Source of the DNA: Pardosa pseudoannulata
Taxonomy: Eukaryota; Arthropoda; Arachnida; Araneae; Lycosidae
Reading direction: 5' to 3'
Assembly: GCA_032207245.1 (NCBI GenBank)
Contig: CM063501.1
Location: 59,300,003-59,364,002, forward strand
Length of the DNA stretch: 64,000 nt
Shown here: piece by piece, positions 21,973 through 32,167 of the stretch
How positions within the stretch are numbered: position 1 is the stretch's first letter
Layout: the number at the start of each line of letters is the position of its first letter
Notes under the pieces: generated by a model
What the model was told of the DNA's origin: nothing
Database searches by the model: none
Seen by the model: only the letters and a program-made list of their open reading frames with translations
Position numbers and translations under genes: made by a program

Positions 21973-23291
21973 CTACAGTTTGTTTTTAAAAATATACAGA
22001 CTTTGCAGGTATGTAGGATCAACTAAACGATTTACTACGTTCCCTCCTAAACTTTTATCACTTGGTCTCATTTCATCTTTTCCTAAATATGGAAATCCGT
22101 TTAAGTATTTTGTCCTAACATCTACTGCTAGCCAAAATTTTATTCCGAATTTATCGATCTTGTTAGGCATATACTGCAAAAAACGGTATCTTGTTTTTGT
22201 AAGTGTAGGTGATTGCTGTTGAGGTTGCGTGTAGATTTTACCTACGAAGTAACTGACTCCATTTAAGATAAACATTTATTCAAGGCGTGCGTACTTCGTA
22301 CTGAAATACGTTCTCTCTGGTTACATTTTCCCTCGGCTTTTATACCTGCCGAGAAGCGAGAAGAAAAACATGCAAATTATATCTTTGGCAGGATGCCAGG
22401 CGTGCAGATGTCCTTGAGAATCGCTTGTGTTGCCATGGAGTAACTTCATAAGGAATAACTTTTCATCAAACGTACTGTTTTTATTTGGTTTGTAGCAAAG
22501 CTCAGTTTTCTATAACAGTATTCCACACCTCGGATATTAATGTAAATTTATCGCACTGCAAAATGGAAGACCTTGTTAGTTTATTATCAAAACGAAAAAA
22601 TTTCATAACTTCCGGAAACTTATCTACTCAGTTTCATGAAAAAACTTTGATAACCAAGTCTTGGACCGCAAACTAAGAATTGGTAAGCTCTTGACGGCCA
22701 ACGCCCCCTTAAGTACAACAACACTATGAATGCTTCCAGTTCTGCTAATAAAATAGTGAGAGTCATTATGAAGTTTACACTTGTCTTCAACATCAGCACA
22801 TTACTTTATGATGCGTAATTTTTTTCATTTATTAACTTCCACGCAGTAAGAGCTTTACCAGAACAAATGTGACATTTAGCATAGGATGTCGGTCCTGCAT
22901 TTTCTCGCAAGATATTTTGCAAGGGTCACCGACCAGAAGTACTTGAAGTATTTTCTACTTTCCATACAGTTCCATCACTAGTAATTTCTTTACATGTGTT
23001 AGTCTGAATTACTTTGAATTTCATATTCCCTTTTGAGCGTCTACTAGTTTCCGCTTTGGCATTCTTAGATACGGCAGAATTTTAACTCGTAGAAACAAAT
23101 CCATTTGTACTTTTACTTAAGCTAGAGGATGATATTGCCTGATTACTCTCTATAATAAATTCAGAATCACAAGGTGTTTCATCTCCGTCTTTATCTGTAG
23201 AATTATTTTCTGATTTCAGAACCGAAATCAGCATCAAATAGTTCGTCAGTTTCACGATTTCTTCATGCATTAGTCCTTTTCTACCCTCCAT
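21973..23291 (-). pseudogene. piggyBac transposase, broken
   Basis: Read on the minus strand, the remnant runs from an acidic Ser-rich N-terminus (ATG at 23291; ENNSTDKDGDETPCDSE) through QNILRENAGPTSYAKCHICS (near 22900), GALAVKS, and CDKFTLISEVWNTVIENC, then DEKLFPMK, the first catalytic Asp region, at 22444-22467. After an insertion it resumes with RFLQYMPNKIDKFGIKFW and NGFPYLGKDE (22191-22060). These blocks are characteristic of the piggyBac DDE family. Frameshifts and stops separate them. The protein ends at NRLVDPTYLQ, before the second and third catalytic Asp and the cysteine-rich domain, so it cannot be active. Confidence 0.85.
22192..22443 (-). mobile_element. LTR-like insertion inside the piggyBac transposase
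   Basis: These bases separate DEKLFPMK from RYRFLQYMPN, which are adjacent in piggyBac proteins. On the minus strand the insert has TATAAAAG (22337-22344), then AATAAA (22275-22280), and AATAAATGTTTATCTTAAA followed by TGGAGTCAGT. The last stretch is shared with the solo-LTR candidate at 52822-53062 (53001-53033). A promoter, then a poly(A) signal, then a shared 3' block fit LTR-derived DNA. Its exact ends and target duplication could not be settled. Confidence 0.45.
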
Positions 23292-24785
23292 TAGTACGTT
23301 ACTATAATAAATTCATGTAAATAGAATAAAATTTTCAGCTAAAACTTGTTATAAATAATAAAATATTTACGAAAAATCTACAAATGTTCAGCTCAGCGTT
23401 CAACTCGCAATAATCTCTTTTCTTTTTTCTTTCCACACTGAAAAGTATTACACATTTCAAATCATGTGACTGGCAGATGTGACTACGCAAACCCACCATA
23501 TTTTTTTCTTTGTTTGTATTTCTTTGTTTGTATTTCCAGTGTTCAGAAAACACAATGGAATGTATTCACATTACTTTTCTCAAAGGGGTCAAAATGACAC
23601 CTGCCGTATTTCTAGGTATAATCATTTGTTAGGGCTAAAAGAAGAATAAGATTTTCTTGAAATCTTTACTATTTCGTAAATCACAATGATTTAGGAAAAG
23701 TCAAGAAAGGATTAAGATATTTGAAAAAAAAAATAGATGAGCTGTTAGAGATAAAAGTTCGCTAGGTGTCAAAATGACCCCTTCTGTAATTCTAGTGTTA
23801 AAGTACTGTGTTTACATGCAATGCCAAACATATGTTATTATGAAAATTCTTTTTTTTTATAAGGTGATTAAAATGACAGCTGATCACTGATGACAGAATA
23901 CCGTCGTTTTCAAAGTTCTTTAAATCTAATATTTGGAGGGTAACTTGCTTTCTACGAGTATTTAGGATCATCCCGCAGATGTATCGCAGTGTCTTGCATT
24001 AATTCCCCATTGGAACACACTCAAGTTGAAGGTGGCACATATCCTGACCTTTTGCCTTTACGTGAACCCTATACATTGCATCTTAATACACCGTTCATTA
24101 ATTTGTCCGCTTGATTAAATTAAAATAGGCATCCCGCTTAGTCCGCTTCTGATTTCGCTTAGTCACCACCTGCTAAGATCACACTTATACACGTGTTGCC
24201 TCTAAGATCTCTATTTCCTAACTTTACTTTTAAAAAGGGATAATATGTCGTAGCCGCTTGACATACAGAGGCGACATGGTTAGACTATCCCCTTCTCACA
24301 TTCCAAGAACTGGGTAGTATTTTAGAGTATTACTTAATAAATTGCACACTAACACTATCAACATTAAGGTTTGCATTGTTATTTAACAATTCAATAAAAT
24401 GAAACGCCCTGTCTCTGAGCTTGTAGAAGAACGTTTACTATAGAGTCAAATTAAATGGTATTCTACAGACGCGTCGATGCTTATTTTATTTGTATGACAA
24501 TGACGTCTGGGAAACGTCGATTCATTTCATGTGCCAAAGTAGACTTCGATATCAATAGTCGTTTCCGGTAGACATCGTGCTGCATAGTATTAAATCATTT
24601 AACTCTTGCCTCTATTCTGTTTTGATTAGACTGCTCAAGATTAACTTGTCCTTAAAAATAGTGTAGGAAGCGGATCTTAGTTTTTTTTTTACACTAAGTT
24701 CTTTTGCCTATTAGAAAAGGATTCAAAATGTTTTTTTTTTTACTCTATAGAAATATTAATTTAAAACTGTTATTTAATCATTACC

Positions 24786-25391
24786 GATTAACATCACACA
24801 TAAACCTCATTAAATGTTACATAGCAATGGATTTTGTTAAATAAAATGCCAGTTCTCTCACCTTGCACATAATTGTTTTGAGTCAGAACTAAAATGCACT
24901 TTTCAGAAACATCAAATTCCTTTTGTCTGTCAAGCTGTACTTACAACAAGGTTAATTATCAAAATTGTGCCTGAAAATCTTTAATTAGGTTTTCTGTTTG
25001 AAAACCGCCCTGTGTTATCAAATGGAAGAGCGGTCACAGCCTTTGACCAGTTTATTATAATTAGGTTCATGCAAATTATACCAAAAGTTATTACAATAAT
25101 CTACATGTTAATATTTTATTTTGCGTATTAAACATAGATTAACTTTTTTTTCCACAAAAGAGGATTATTAAGGTTAAACTTTTTTTTAAATCAAGGTTTC
25201 GTTTAGAACAGTATTCTATTTCCAAGTGACCAAATACCAGTTTGGGAGGCTTTTGTTTTTGATTATAGATCATTGTTAATTGTAGTTACAGCAGAATTAA
25301 CTGTATCTTAAATTAGCTCAAAACTAACATACCAGGAAAAGTATTGGATTTTACAATTGAATAATTCACATATACAGCACAACCTCTTTAA
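24786..25391. other. AT-rich stretch, no gene recognised
   Basis: Nothing recognised. It ends at the TTAA (25388-25391) used by the next element. Confidence 0.4.
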
Positions 25392-26465
25392 CCCCTTGAG
25401 GACTAGCGCGCTGGGATTGAAAAGCAGTCACGGGAGCGAACGCTCTAAAACGGAGCGCCGCTACTAGAGCGCAGATTTTACGGAGTTAAGCCTAGTTTTA
25501 TAAAAAAAATCCTATAAAATCGTCATTTTAATATATTGACTGCAATTTTACAAATTATGCATATAAGATGCCATTACTTAATATGTATTAATATAAATAT
25601 TTCATCAATAGAAATGAAATGTGCAAAATACTAAAATTATAACTATGCAAAAGAGATCAAATACTATACATGCAAAAATAAATTACAAGAGCTATATACT
25701 TATATCTAATTTAAAAAAATTGAGTAATAATCCGAATATAATAAAATTCGAAATTAAAACTGCTTCAGTGTCGAAACTGAAATGCAGGAATCGAAAAATT
25801 TCTAAAAATCTGTTCTTTGGCATAGCCATACTAAAAAACGGTGTTGCAAACATAGCGTTTGTGGTAAAGTGCATTTTAAGATTGGATTTTATTATTATGC
25901 TCATTAGAATCACTAATGCCAGAATGGGAATCGCTTTCATTCATCGTTTGAGTTATTTTACTCACAGACATCCGTGGCTAACGAAATGAAACTGAATGTA
26001 ATAACACCCCATATCACCGGGCTTCTACATACACACCCATAAATATTTCAACTTCCGCAATAATCAGCTGGATGCACTTTACCATATTTTCCTTTCAAAA
26101 TGAAAAAATAAATAAATAAATAAATAAATAAAAAATAAAAAACGCAGATGTAACTTTAACACATAGGTGCACTTTTAGAGCCGTGTGTCGTAGTTTGTTT
26201 ACATCAATAAATGTATCAAATCGAGATGCCCAAATCAGAAACAAATGCCCGTACATGAAGGTCAAATGCTGTACGAGTCAACAGGTGTAATAACAGTTGC
26301 CATTTAACATCATGTAGTATTTAAAAATTCAAATAAAACGTTCCGATTACGCATACGATATGCTGGTCCCTCCATATCTATCGGAGCTCTTGGAGTCGAC
26401 GCGACGCTGGGCTCATGAGAGTGGAATCACGGCGTCGCGTTCACGAGACGTTCATCGCGAACGGG
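25392..26465 (-). mobile_element. Internally deleted piggyBac element
   Basis: Flanked by TTAA on both sides (25388-25391 and 26466-26469). The ends begin CCC and finish GGG: CCCCTTGAGGACTAGCGCG left, TCATCGCGAACGGG right. Both ends are GC-rich and carry subterminal inverted words such as ACGCGACGC / GCGTCGCGT near 26399 and 26431, and GAGCG / CGCTC near 25435. Only a short transposase piece remains on the minus strand. An (AAAT)n tract lies at 26099-26135. Confidence 0.8.
25692..25971 (-). pseudogene. piggyBac transposase fragment
   Basis: A minus-strand frame holds LVILMSIIIKSNLKMHFTT and FATPFFSMAMPKNRFLEI with RFLHF, matching the segment upstream of the first catalytic Asp of piggyBac transposases (usual form: TPFF..AM.R.RF..I.RFLHF). 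A second frame starts with ATG at 25971 and gives an acidic Ser-rich leader (MSVSKITQTMNESDSHSG), like a transposase N-terminus. A deletion or frameshift probably joined the two. All catalytic Asp residues and the C-terminal domain are missing. Confidence 0.75.
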
Positions 26466-26469
26466 TTAA

Positions 26470-27536
26470 TGAATAATTTATTACACTTAATGAAAGTGAT
26501 TTTCTCGGGCAGGGCTAAAAATTCAAACGAAAATAGTAAGCAGTGTCAAATGTTGAGTTGTCTCGTTTCGAAAAGCAAAAGGTTATTTGTCAAGTCTTAG
26601 TACGGTGGTTTCAATGACATTAAAAATTTAAAAAAATAATTGATCCTATTCGAAAATGGTAGTTTTCATGCAAACGGGATTAATTTGTATATCCAAACAT
26701 GACACGGGATAGATATATCTTCACTGTAGTGCAATTAGTTTTTGAAATTTGGAGCAGTTAATTTGGTTTTCAGTTGAAACTATTTTGAATCTTCCTTATA
26801 TAAATATTAAACACTCTTTATACTAATGTAGATCATTATTATGACAATACGAGTCTAAGGGTTTCTCATAATTTTTGTGGAAATATTGTAGGAAATCTAT
26901 AAAACTTTTGTCCAAAAATTAAACACATTATCACTCAGATATTTTATATCATTAGTTTCCTGCTTAAAACTAACGTTAAAATATTAGTTGTATAATGCCT
27001 GAAATTGGTTTTGTAGAAATCTATTGTATATCTCTTTAATAAACTAAACTTCAAACTAAAAAGATGGATGGATGGTTGGATAGATAGCATTTTTATGTTT
27101 CTTAAAACTGGGCTCGCTTGAGTGGGTGTTAAAAAAGTTTTTATGCAAACGTTAATTTTAAGATGTTAATAAAGAACATGCTTCTAAAATTGAATCTGAT
27201 ATTAAAGAAACCATAAATGTAAACATATTTTATATTTTTAAAACAGTTTTATAATTTGACCCCTTTTTTTGGGGGGGGGGTAATTTTGACATACTTGCAT
27301 GTGCCTCTCTAAAACGAAAATATTACTCTCATAGCAATAACTTTTGTCCAATTACAAGGACACATAAGTATATTAAAATGCCGAAAATTTTGTTCAAAAA
27401 TATGAAATGGGTTTAGAGAAATATTGTGGGCAACATTAAAATTTTGTATTATGAGAAAAATGGAAGTATCAGGTAAACAATTGCTTAGTACCCTGCACAT
27501 AAATCAAGTGTTTATATTTTTAATCATAATTTTTAA
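26470..27536. other. AT-rich stretch, no gene recognised
   Basis: A poly-G tract lies near 27271-27280. No other features were recognised. Confidence 0.4.
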
Positions 27537-28542
27537 CACTAAAACCGCGGCAGTATCGGTAAAGAGGAGACCGGGGCACCTTGGGACACTTTTCATTTAA
27601 ACATTTTTATGAATTTTTTTTAAAGCTAATTGAAAAAAATAAGTATGCATGCATATATTGTCATCATATCTGCTTCTTATAAACATTAAACCTACTTAAT
27701 ATCTCATTTAGTTAAAGAGCAATAAAAGAAATAAAATACTTTTCCAATGTCCCAACCTGCCCCACTGTATGGGGTAGGTTGGGACACTAAACAACAAATA
27801 CAAAATACTGTTCAAATTATTTTTATTAACTGTTATAAAAGAGAAATAGCTGAAAATTGTTCAAGTTAATACATTTTTTAACAAATCTTATATTTGCAGC
27901 TGATTCAAGCATATTAGCATTTACAGCAGAATACTTTCTGTTTGTTTTTCTTGTTCTCACAGTTTTTTTCTGAAAAAAAAATTAATAAATTAATATTTTG
28001 ACATGTTAAATCAATTAAAAATTAGGCACCAAAATATTAATTATTTTGCTTGAATTGATATTTGTTTACACTTTTTAAAATGTCCCAAGGTGCCCCATCT
28101 ATGTGTGTCCCAACCTGCCCCATTTTACATTAGTATCTTTTGGTAACTACTATACAGTTAGGCTTAACAATACAATTTATTTATTAGCATAGAAATAATA
28201 ATAAATGAATTTTCTTTCATAACAATACAGTCTTTTTAAATATTTTAATTTTTTTCAAAAAAAAAATTACTTTTTAAAATGCACATTGATGTAATTTTGG
28301 GTTATTCAAAACAAAGAAAATGAAATTGTTCCTTACCTATAAAAACTATTTTCATCAAAATTCTTTGAGAAGTGAAGACAAATATTAAAAACATAAACGA
28401 AACTAATAAGCGTTTAATGGACATTGTCATACATTGTTAAAGGTATAAAATTAGAAAGTTATTTTTTTTCAATTTCATTAGTAACAAAATCGGAAACAAA
28501 TTTGATTTAGGGGTCGGAATGAGCCATCTCGTGGTTCTAGTC
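27537..28542. mobile_element. Non-autonomous piggyBac-type element hosting a second MITE
   Basis: TTAA flanks both sides (27533-27536 and 28543-28546). The termini CACTAAAACCGCGG (left) and, inverted, GACTAGAACCACGAG (right) match at most positions and resemble the CACTAGAATTAYGG end of the element at 21842. No transposase is left. Most of the interior is a different palindromic element (27573-28122). The right part (28350-28542) and the adjacent flank to 28630 recur at 31080-31345. Confidence 0.6.
27573..28122. mobile_element. Palindromic MITE with GGGGCACCTTGGGACA ends
   Basis: GGGGCACCTTGGGACA at 27573-27588 is matched by its perfect inverse at 28081-28096. A variant TGTCCCAACCTGCCCCA appears at 28106-28122 and again at 27748-27764, where it pairs with TGGGGTAGGTTGGGACA (27770-27786) across a 5-base loop. 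The element therefore has inverted ends plus an internal 17-bp hairpin with one mismatch. The interior is AT-rich and non-coding. Confidence 0.75.
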
Positions 28543-29243
28543 TTAAACTAAGCAGATCTTTTTTTGAAAAATGTAACATTATGAAGGATAAAGGGTCTTG
28601 AAGACCTATAAGTAATTGTTTTATACAGTTTATAGCAGACTAACATATAGCCCGTCATATGACGGGATCAGTAAAATTTTTAATTTTCCAGAATTGTAAA
28701 GTACCCTATAAGGCAGGTAAGAAAAAGGCTTGTTTTTTGGCTGATAAATTTCTGGTATATCGTGTAGTCCTCCTTTATATTTGAGTATTAACCTGTAATC
28801 AAATGTATAGTGTTGATTTTATTTTGATTGCGTTGTGTAAAAGTATTTTTGTACTAAATTTAACCGCAGGTTCTGAAAACTACAGACATAAATATGAAGA
28901 TAAACTAAAAGCTAAATTAACAGCATCCGAAACTAGCTTAATATAAAAAAGTAAATTTATTATAATATATATACATCTATGTACATACAAAACTGATGCT
29001 AATTTTCATAAATTAAGCTTTGTCAACATCTTCTAAATTAGTTCTGACAATTTTTTAATACTTAATTTTGTAAATAGAGAGGACCTAAAATCAGTTTCAA
29101 AATATATGTAAAAAGGGGTACCTTTGGGGAGCTAAAATGGTGTGCCCGGAACACAGCTATGTGATGGGTATCTATGATCTCTCGTCGGTCTGGTCAGGGG
29201 CATCCTCCTTAGTGTTTGGGGTGCGGCCGTGCTATTTGATGCC

Positions 29244-29470
29244 AGGAACACTTCCTGTCGGACTTGGCTGGAGTCTCGAACTCGTTCCGACGGACTACTC
29301 TCGTGGACTGCCGAACACCTTCCCTCTGACTTCCGAACACCTTCCGTCGAACTTGGTCTAGTCTATTCGACTCCCGAACCTCTTCTGTCGGACTCTCCTC
29401 TAGTCTCCACTATCGAACACCTTTTCTTTTGGGGGGGGGGGGGACTTCCGAACACCTTCTCAATTTTTAG
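29244..29470 (+). repeat. GC-rich degenerate minisatellite of about 40 bp
   Basis: Units begin with a form of CGAACACCTTCC and continue GTCGGACTTGGCTGGAGTCT or close variants, then CGAACTC or CGACTCC. At least three full units and several partial ones (29244, 29312, 29332, 29374, 29425) are visible, plus a poly-G run near 29432. Base composition is sharply higher in GC than the surroundings. Open frames across it reflect the repeat and are not genes. Confidence 0.65.
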
Positions 29471-29477
29471 ATTTTTC

Positions 29478-29729
29478 TTATTTTATTAATTTCAACCTTG
29501 TCCCCTCCAACTTCTTATCGTTCAATCTGATAGCCGTAAGAATCTCATTGACCAGCTTAAAAACCCGCCTTGAGACCGCCAACGTGAAAAACCTTATCCC
29601 TTTTAATTGGGCACTGTCCCTTAGGGACTCATAAATACTCCACAAAGGTACATTCTTATTTAATGTCAAGTACGGAGATTCTAATCTGGGACTGGGATCA
29701 GAACCCCGTCCGAGACCACCGTACAACAC
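29478..29729 (-). CDS. Unidentified open frame inside the Helitron
   Basis: Eighty-three codons on the minus strand with no recognised motif. It contains SPRLESPYLTLNKNVPLW and a basic C-terminus. Composition is less AT-biased than the flanks, which could mean DNA captured by the Helitron or an older element. No start-codon context or splice signal supports expression, so this is a weak call. Confidence 0.15.
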   Translation of the reverse strand: MLYGGLGRGSDPSPRLESPYLTLNKNVPLWSIYESLRDSAQLKGIRFFTLAVSRRVFKLVNEILTAIRLNDKKLEGTRLKLIK

Positions 29730-29898
29730 AACAATATCCGTAAAATATAAATTTATGGTCCTCTGAATTTTTACAAAGATGTTATGAGGTCAGATTTAGA
29801 TCCCGAGCATTTTGCTTGTATGAATGAATCAATTATATTACTGATCTAAATCGCGTCATCACATGGTACAAGCTAAATTGTTTATCTTCATACTCCTC

Positions 29899-30120
29899 TT
29901 AAGTCTCCCGATACTGTGAATGAAATTTATAATCACGTTGAACTCGTTTAGAAAGATAATTCAAAGTTTTCTTAGCTACGTCGTCGAAATTATCGTTAAG
30001 TTCTTCCCAATTTTTGCCACAGTAATAAAATGAAGTAAATGAATAAACTATCATTTTCATTATACCCTGGGGGAAGGTAGAATTTTTTGTTAATGCCAGG
30101 AATAACATTTTCATCAACAA
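29899..30120 (-). CDS. Unidentified open frame inside the Helitron
   Basis: Seventy-three codons on the minus strand starting MLMKMLFLALTKN, with NWEELNDNFDDVAKKTLNYL in the middle and a basic end (RVQRDYKFHSQYRET). The mixed charged and hydrophobic composition is protein-like, but no family is recognised. It lies in the part of the 2-kb Helitron absent from the short copy, so captured sequence is possible. Confidence 0.18.
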   Translation of the reverse strand: MLMKMLFLALTKNSTFPQGIMKMIVYSFTSFYYCGKNWEELNDNFDDVAKKTLNYLSKRVQRDYKFHSQYRET

Positions 30121-30663
30121 AAATCGTTGATTAAATTTAAAATTATCACATATGTACCCAATCTATTATTTAAGTCAAATATAAAAGAAAATTATGTACG
30201 TACTCTTTAAGTTCAGGGATAAGATACATGAAAATAATGCAGACTATATTTCAAAAATTTAAAATAAATGATTAAAGGAATAACGTCATAATGGTATAAA
30301 AAATGTTATTTTTACCTATATGATAAATTGATAAGTTTAATCGATTGCTGTTAGCCGGGGAAAATAGACATGAAATAATGGCATTAAACGCTCGAAAAGG
30401 AAGCAAGGGGTGGTTTCCGAACATTTTAAAAACAGCAGCATTTTTCACTATTTGAAGCATATTTATATCTATTTTAGAATCGAATCGATAGTTTAGGAGA
30501 AGGTAAACTTTACTCTTTGAATTAGGCTAGCCCTAACACTAGCCATTAGGCTAGCCCCTCATCACGAATTCAATATGGAAGCCTCTATCCATTCCAGGTC
30601 CAACCACTTTATAAATTAGTGGACGGACGGATATATAATTTACGCTTTTATTATATATTGGGA

Positions 30664-31039
30664 TTTAATATGAACCCGTTAGATCTTAAGATTGTCAGTG
30701 ATAACATTGCGCCACTAGCTGACTTCAGAATCCATTCGATAGGTCAAAACCACTTCAAATGTGCTCCCAGAGGCATTGTCTCCCATACTAAGTCATAATC
30801 AGATGCCTCTCCTAGATGAAAAACCGTTATGAAAAACAGGATCGAATATTATCAAATGTTCCACGTGCTTCGGTGCCTACTGCCACTGCAATATAATCTT
30901 CATTTGTCCTTCTATTAGTAACATCCCTCTGATACCCACCCTGACCTACAAGTTGACCATTTGACCTTGAGGTGTTCTGCTCACATATACGCTGCGAAAA
31001 CTATACCAATTCCCCATTCCAGGAAACATTAAATTTCAA
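30664..31039. other. Moderately GC-rich stretch, possible coding relic
   Basis: The minus strand near 31000-30840 has an open stretch reading SRSNGQLVGQGGYQRDV and NEDYIAVAVGTEARGTF before stops. It looks more protein-like than its surroundings, but I do not recognise it and see no splice sites that would frame it. Confidence 0.2.
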
Positions 31040-31345
31040 AAATCGTGCATGTCATTAGTGAAATAGCGTCAAAATGACCCTCCTTTTTAGGTATAAGTAG
31101 TAAATACAAAAACAAACTAATAAGCATTTAACGTACATTGTCATACATTGTTGTAGGTATAAAATTAGAGAAAGGTCGAGAATTCTTTTCAATTCCAGTA
31201 GTAATTTTCCAGAAAATTGGAAACAAAATGGATTTGGGGTCAGAATAAGCGATCTCACGATTCTATTGTTAAACTAAACGGTTTTTTTATGAAATATTTT
31301 GAAGGATAAAGGGTCTTGAGACCCCTTAAGTAATATTTTTCTCCG
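31040..31345 (+). repeat. Second copy of the 28350-28630 segment, with a short piggyBac-like end
   Basis: AAACTAATAAGCATTTAACG, then TGTCATACATTGTTGTAGG, GGTCAGAATAAGCGATCTC and AAGGATAAAGGGTCTTGAG repeat the order seen at 28395-28610. TTCTATTG ends at 31268 before TTAA (31269-31272), like the right end of the element at 27537. The left part has GCGTCAAAATGACCCTCC, related to the 23760 terminus. Confidence 0.6.
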
Positions 31346-31930
31346 GGTTTCTACGCCAAATTGACAGTTTTACTCTATAATTTTGCTTAGAGATGTAATT
31401 GCAGTCTATTTTTTAAAATTAAATATCTAGTGCAAAACAAGTTTTAAAATGTTTAAAACATGCCTTATAGATTTTATATTGTTAGATAAACATAAAACAG
31501 CAAAGAATTTTTACTTGGGCTGTATTACGAGCGAAACAAAGCACCTATCTCAATGTTATGCGTGATGATTTAGGAGGTAGTTTCGATATTTAATACGCTC
31601 ATTGCTTCTGCTTCGATTAATCGAGGGAAAGGGAATTTTCATATCCTGGTAACAGCAGTTAAAAAATAGAATTCTGTAATTTAATAGTTTTTGTTCCTGA
31701 TACTCTTTCGAATGAATCATGTTGAGAAAGTTTTCTGAATATTTACGTCACCAACCTCACATGTGAAAACATACTTGATTACATTTACTGGTTCTAGTTT
31801 CCTTGTGTAAATTCGTTTTATCACTGGTAAAAATGGTGTGAATGGATAATGATTAAAAAAAATATTTGGTACTTTTACAATTGAGTTCAAATACTGGAAC
31901 ATCTGCATACCAACGCCCACCGAAAGCCAC
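31346..31930. other. AT-rich stretch, no gene recognised
   Basis: No coding or RNA features were recognised. Confidence 0.4.
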
Positions 31931-31934
31931 TCTT

Positions 31935-32067
31935 CGAACGTTAGCCGAATGGTTTAAAGTGTTACTTCGGTACCGTGTTCAAATCTTGCTGCTAGCATGG
32001 ATATTCGTAGCCGTTCGGAATCGGCTTTAAGAAGCTGGTCCCGGTCTCATTAGGCCTCTTGACTAAA
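31935..32067 (+). mobile_element. tRNA-derived SINE, cut by the assembly gap
   Basis: CGAACGTTAGCCGAATGG starts the head, GTTCAAATCTTGCTGCTAGC covers the B-box region, and ATGGATATTCGTAGCCGTTC, then GGAATCGGCTTTAAG and CGGTCTCATTAGGCCTCTTG, follow the family order. The 3' tail lies in the N block. Confidence 0.8.
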
Positions 32068-32167
32068 NNNNNNNNNNNNNNNNNNNNNNNNNNNNNNNNN
32101 NNNNNNNNNNNNNNNNNNNNNNNNNNNNNNNNNNNNNNNNNNNNNNNNNNNNNNNNNNNNNNNNNNN
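32068..32167. other. Assembly gap (100 N)
   Basis: Exactly 100 ambiguous bases, a conventional gap of unknown length. It starts inside a SINE, so a repeat-caused assembly break is likely. Confidence 0.98.

Larger units (their letters stand above)
21842..23797 (-). mobile_element. piggyBac element nested in repeat copy 2
   Basis: The ends are inverted: CACTAGAATTATGG at 21842 and TTCTGTAATTCTAGTG ending 23797. A TTAA follows at 23798-23801, and the left flank is a mutated TTAT/ATAA. A second inverted pair lies inside, CCTAGAATTACGG plus GTGTCATTTTTAACCCC near 21868-21905 and its inverse near 23582-23620, the subterminal repeats typical of piggyBac. The inside holds a broken transposase on the minus strand. 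The right end contains the block GTGTCAAAATGACCCC, also seen near 31070. Confidence 0.8.
19315..24785 (+). repeat. 2.5-kb dispersed repeat, copy 2, carrying two insertions
   Basis: Collinear with 14160-16800. Removing the insertions at 19407-20320 and 21842-23797 brings the remaining length close to that of copy 1. Homology resumes exactly across both sites: GGAACATAYAC / TATACTTTGCACC, and the region before 21842 / GTTTACATGCAATGCCAAAC after 23801. Copy 1 therefore shows the empty sites. The repeat itself has no coding content that I recognise. Confidence 0.75.
28640..30663 (-). mobile_element. Helitron, 2-kb copy, inverse to the copy at 18409
   Basis: On the minus strand the 5' end is TCCCAATATATAATAAAAGC at 30663, followed by ATCCGTCCGTCC. 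The base before it is A. The 3' end has the perfect palindrome CCCGTCATATGACGGG (28651-28666), then TTAG ending at 28640, followed by T. Insertion between A and T, a TC start and a 3' hairpin are Helitron hallmarks. The two ends match the short copy over about 350 and 110 bp. The extra 1.4 kb in the middle holds a GC-rich minisatellite and two unidentified minus-strand frames, possibly captured DNA. Confidence 0.75.

Noticed and set aside
21980..22222. 80-codon plus-strand open frame
   Set aside because: Antisense shadow of the piggyBac transposase fragment on the minus strand.
25621..25989. 122-codon plus-strand open frame, one of the longest non-repeat frames
   Set aside because: It is antisense to the piggyBac transposase remnant at 25692-25971, which has the recognisable motif.
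29137..29489. Two overlapping plus-strand frames of 74 and 86 codons
   Set aside because: They cover the GC-rich minisatellite in the Helitron. The open frame reflects low stop frequency in GC-rich repeats.
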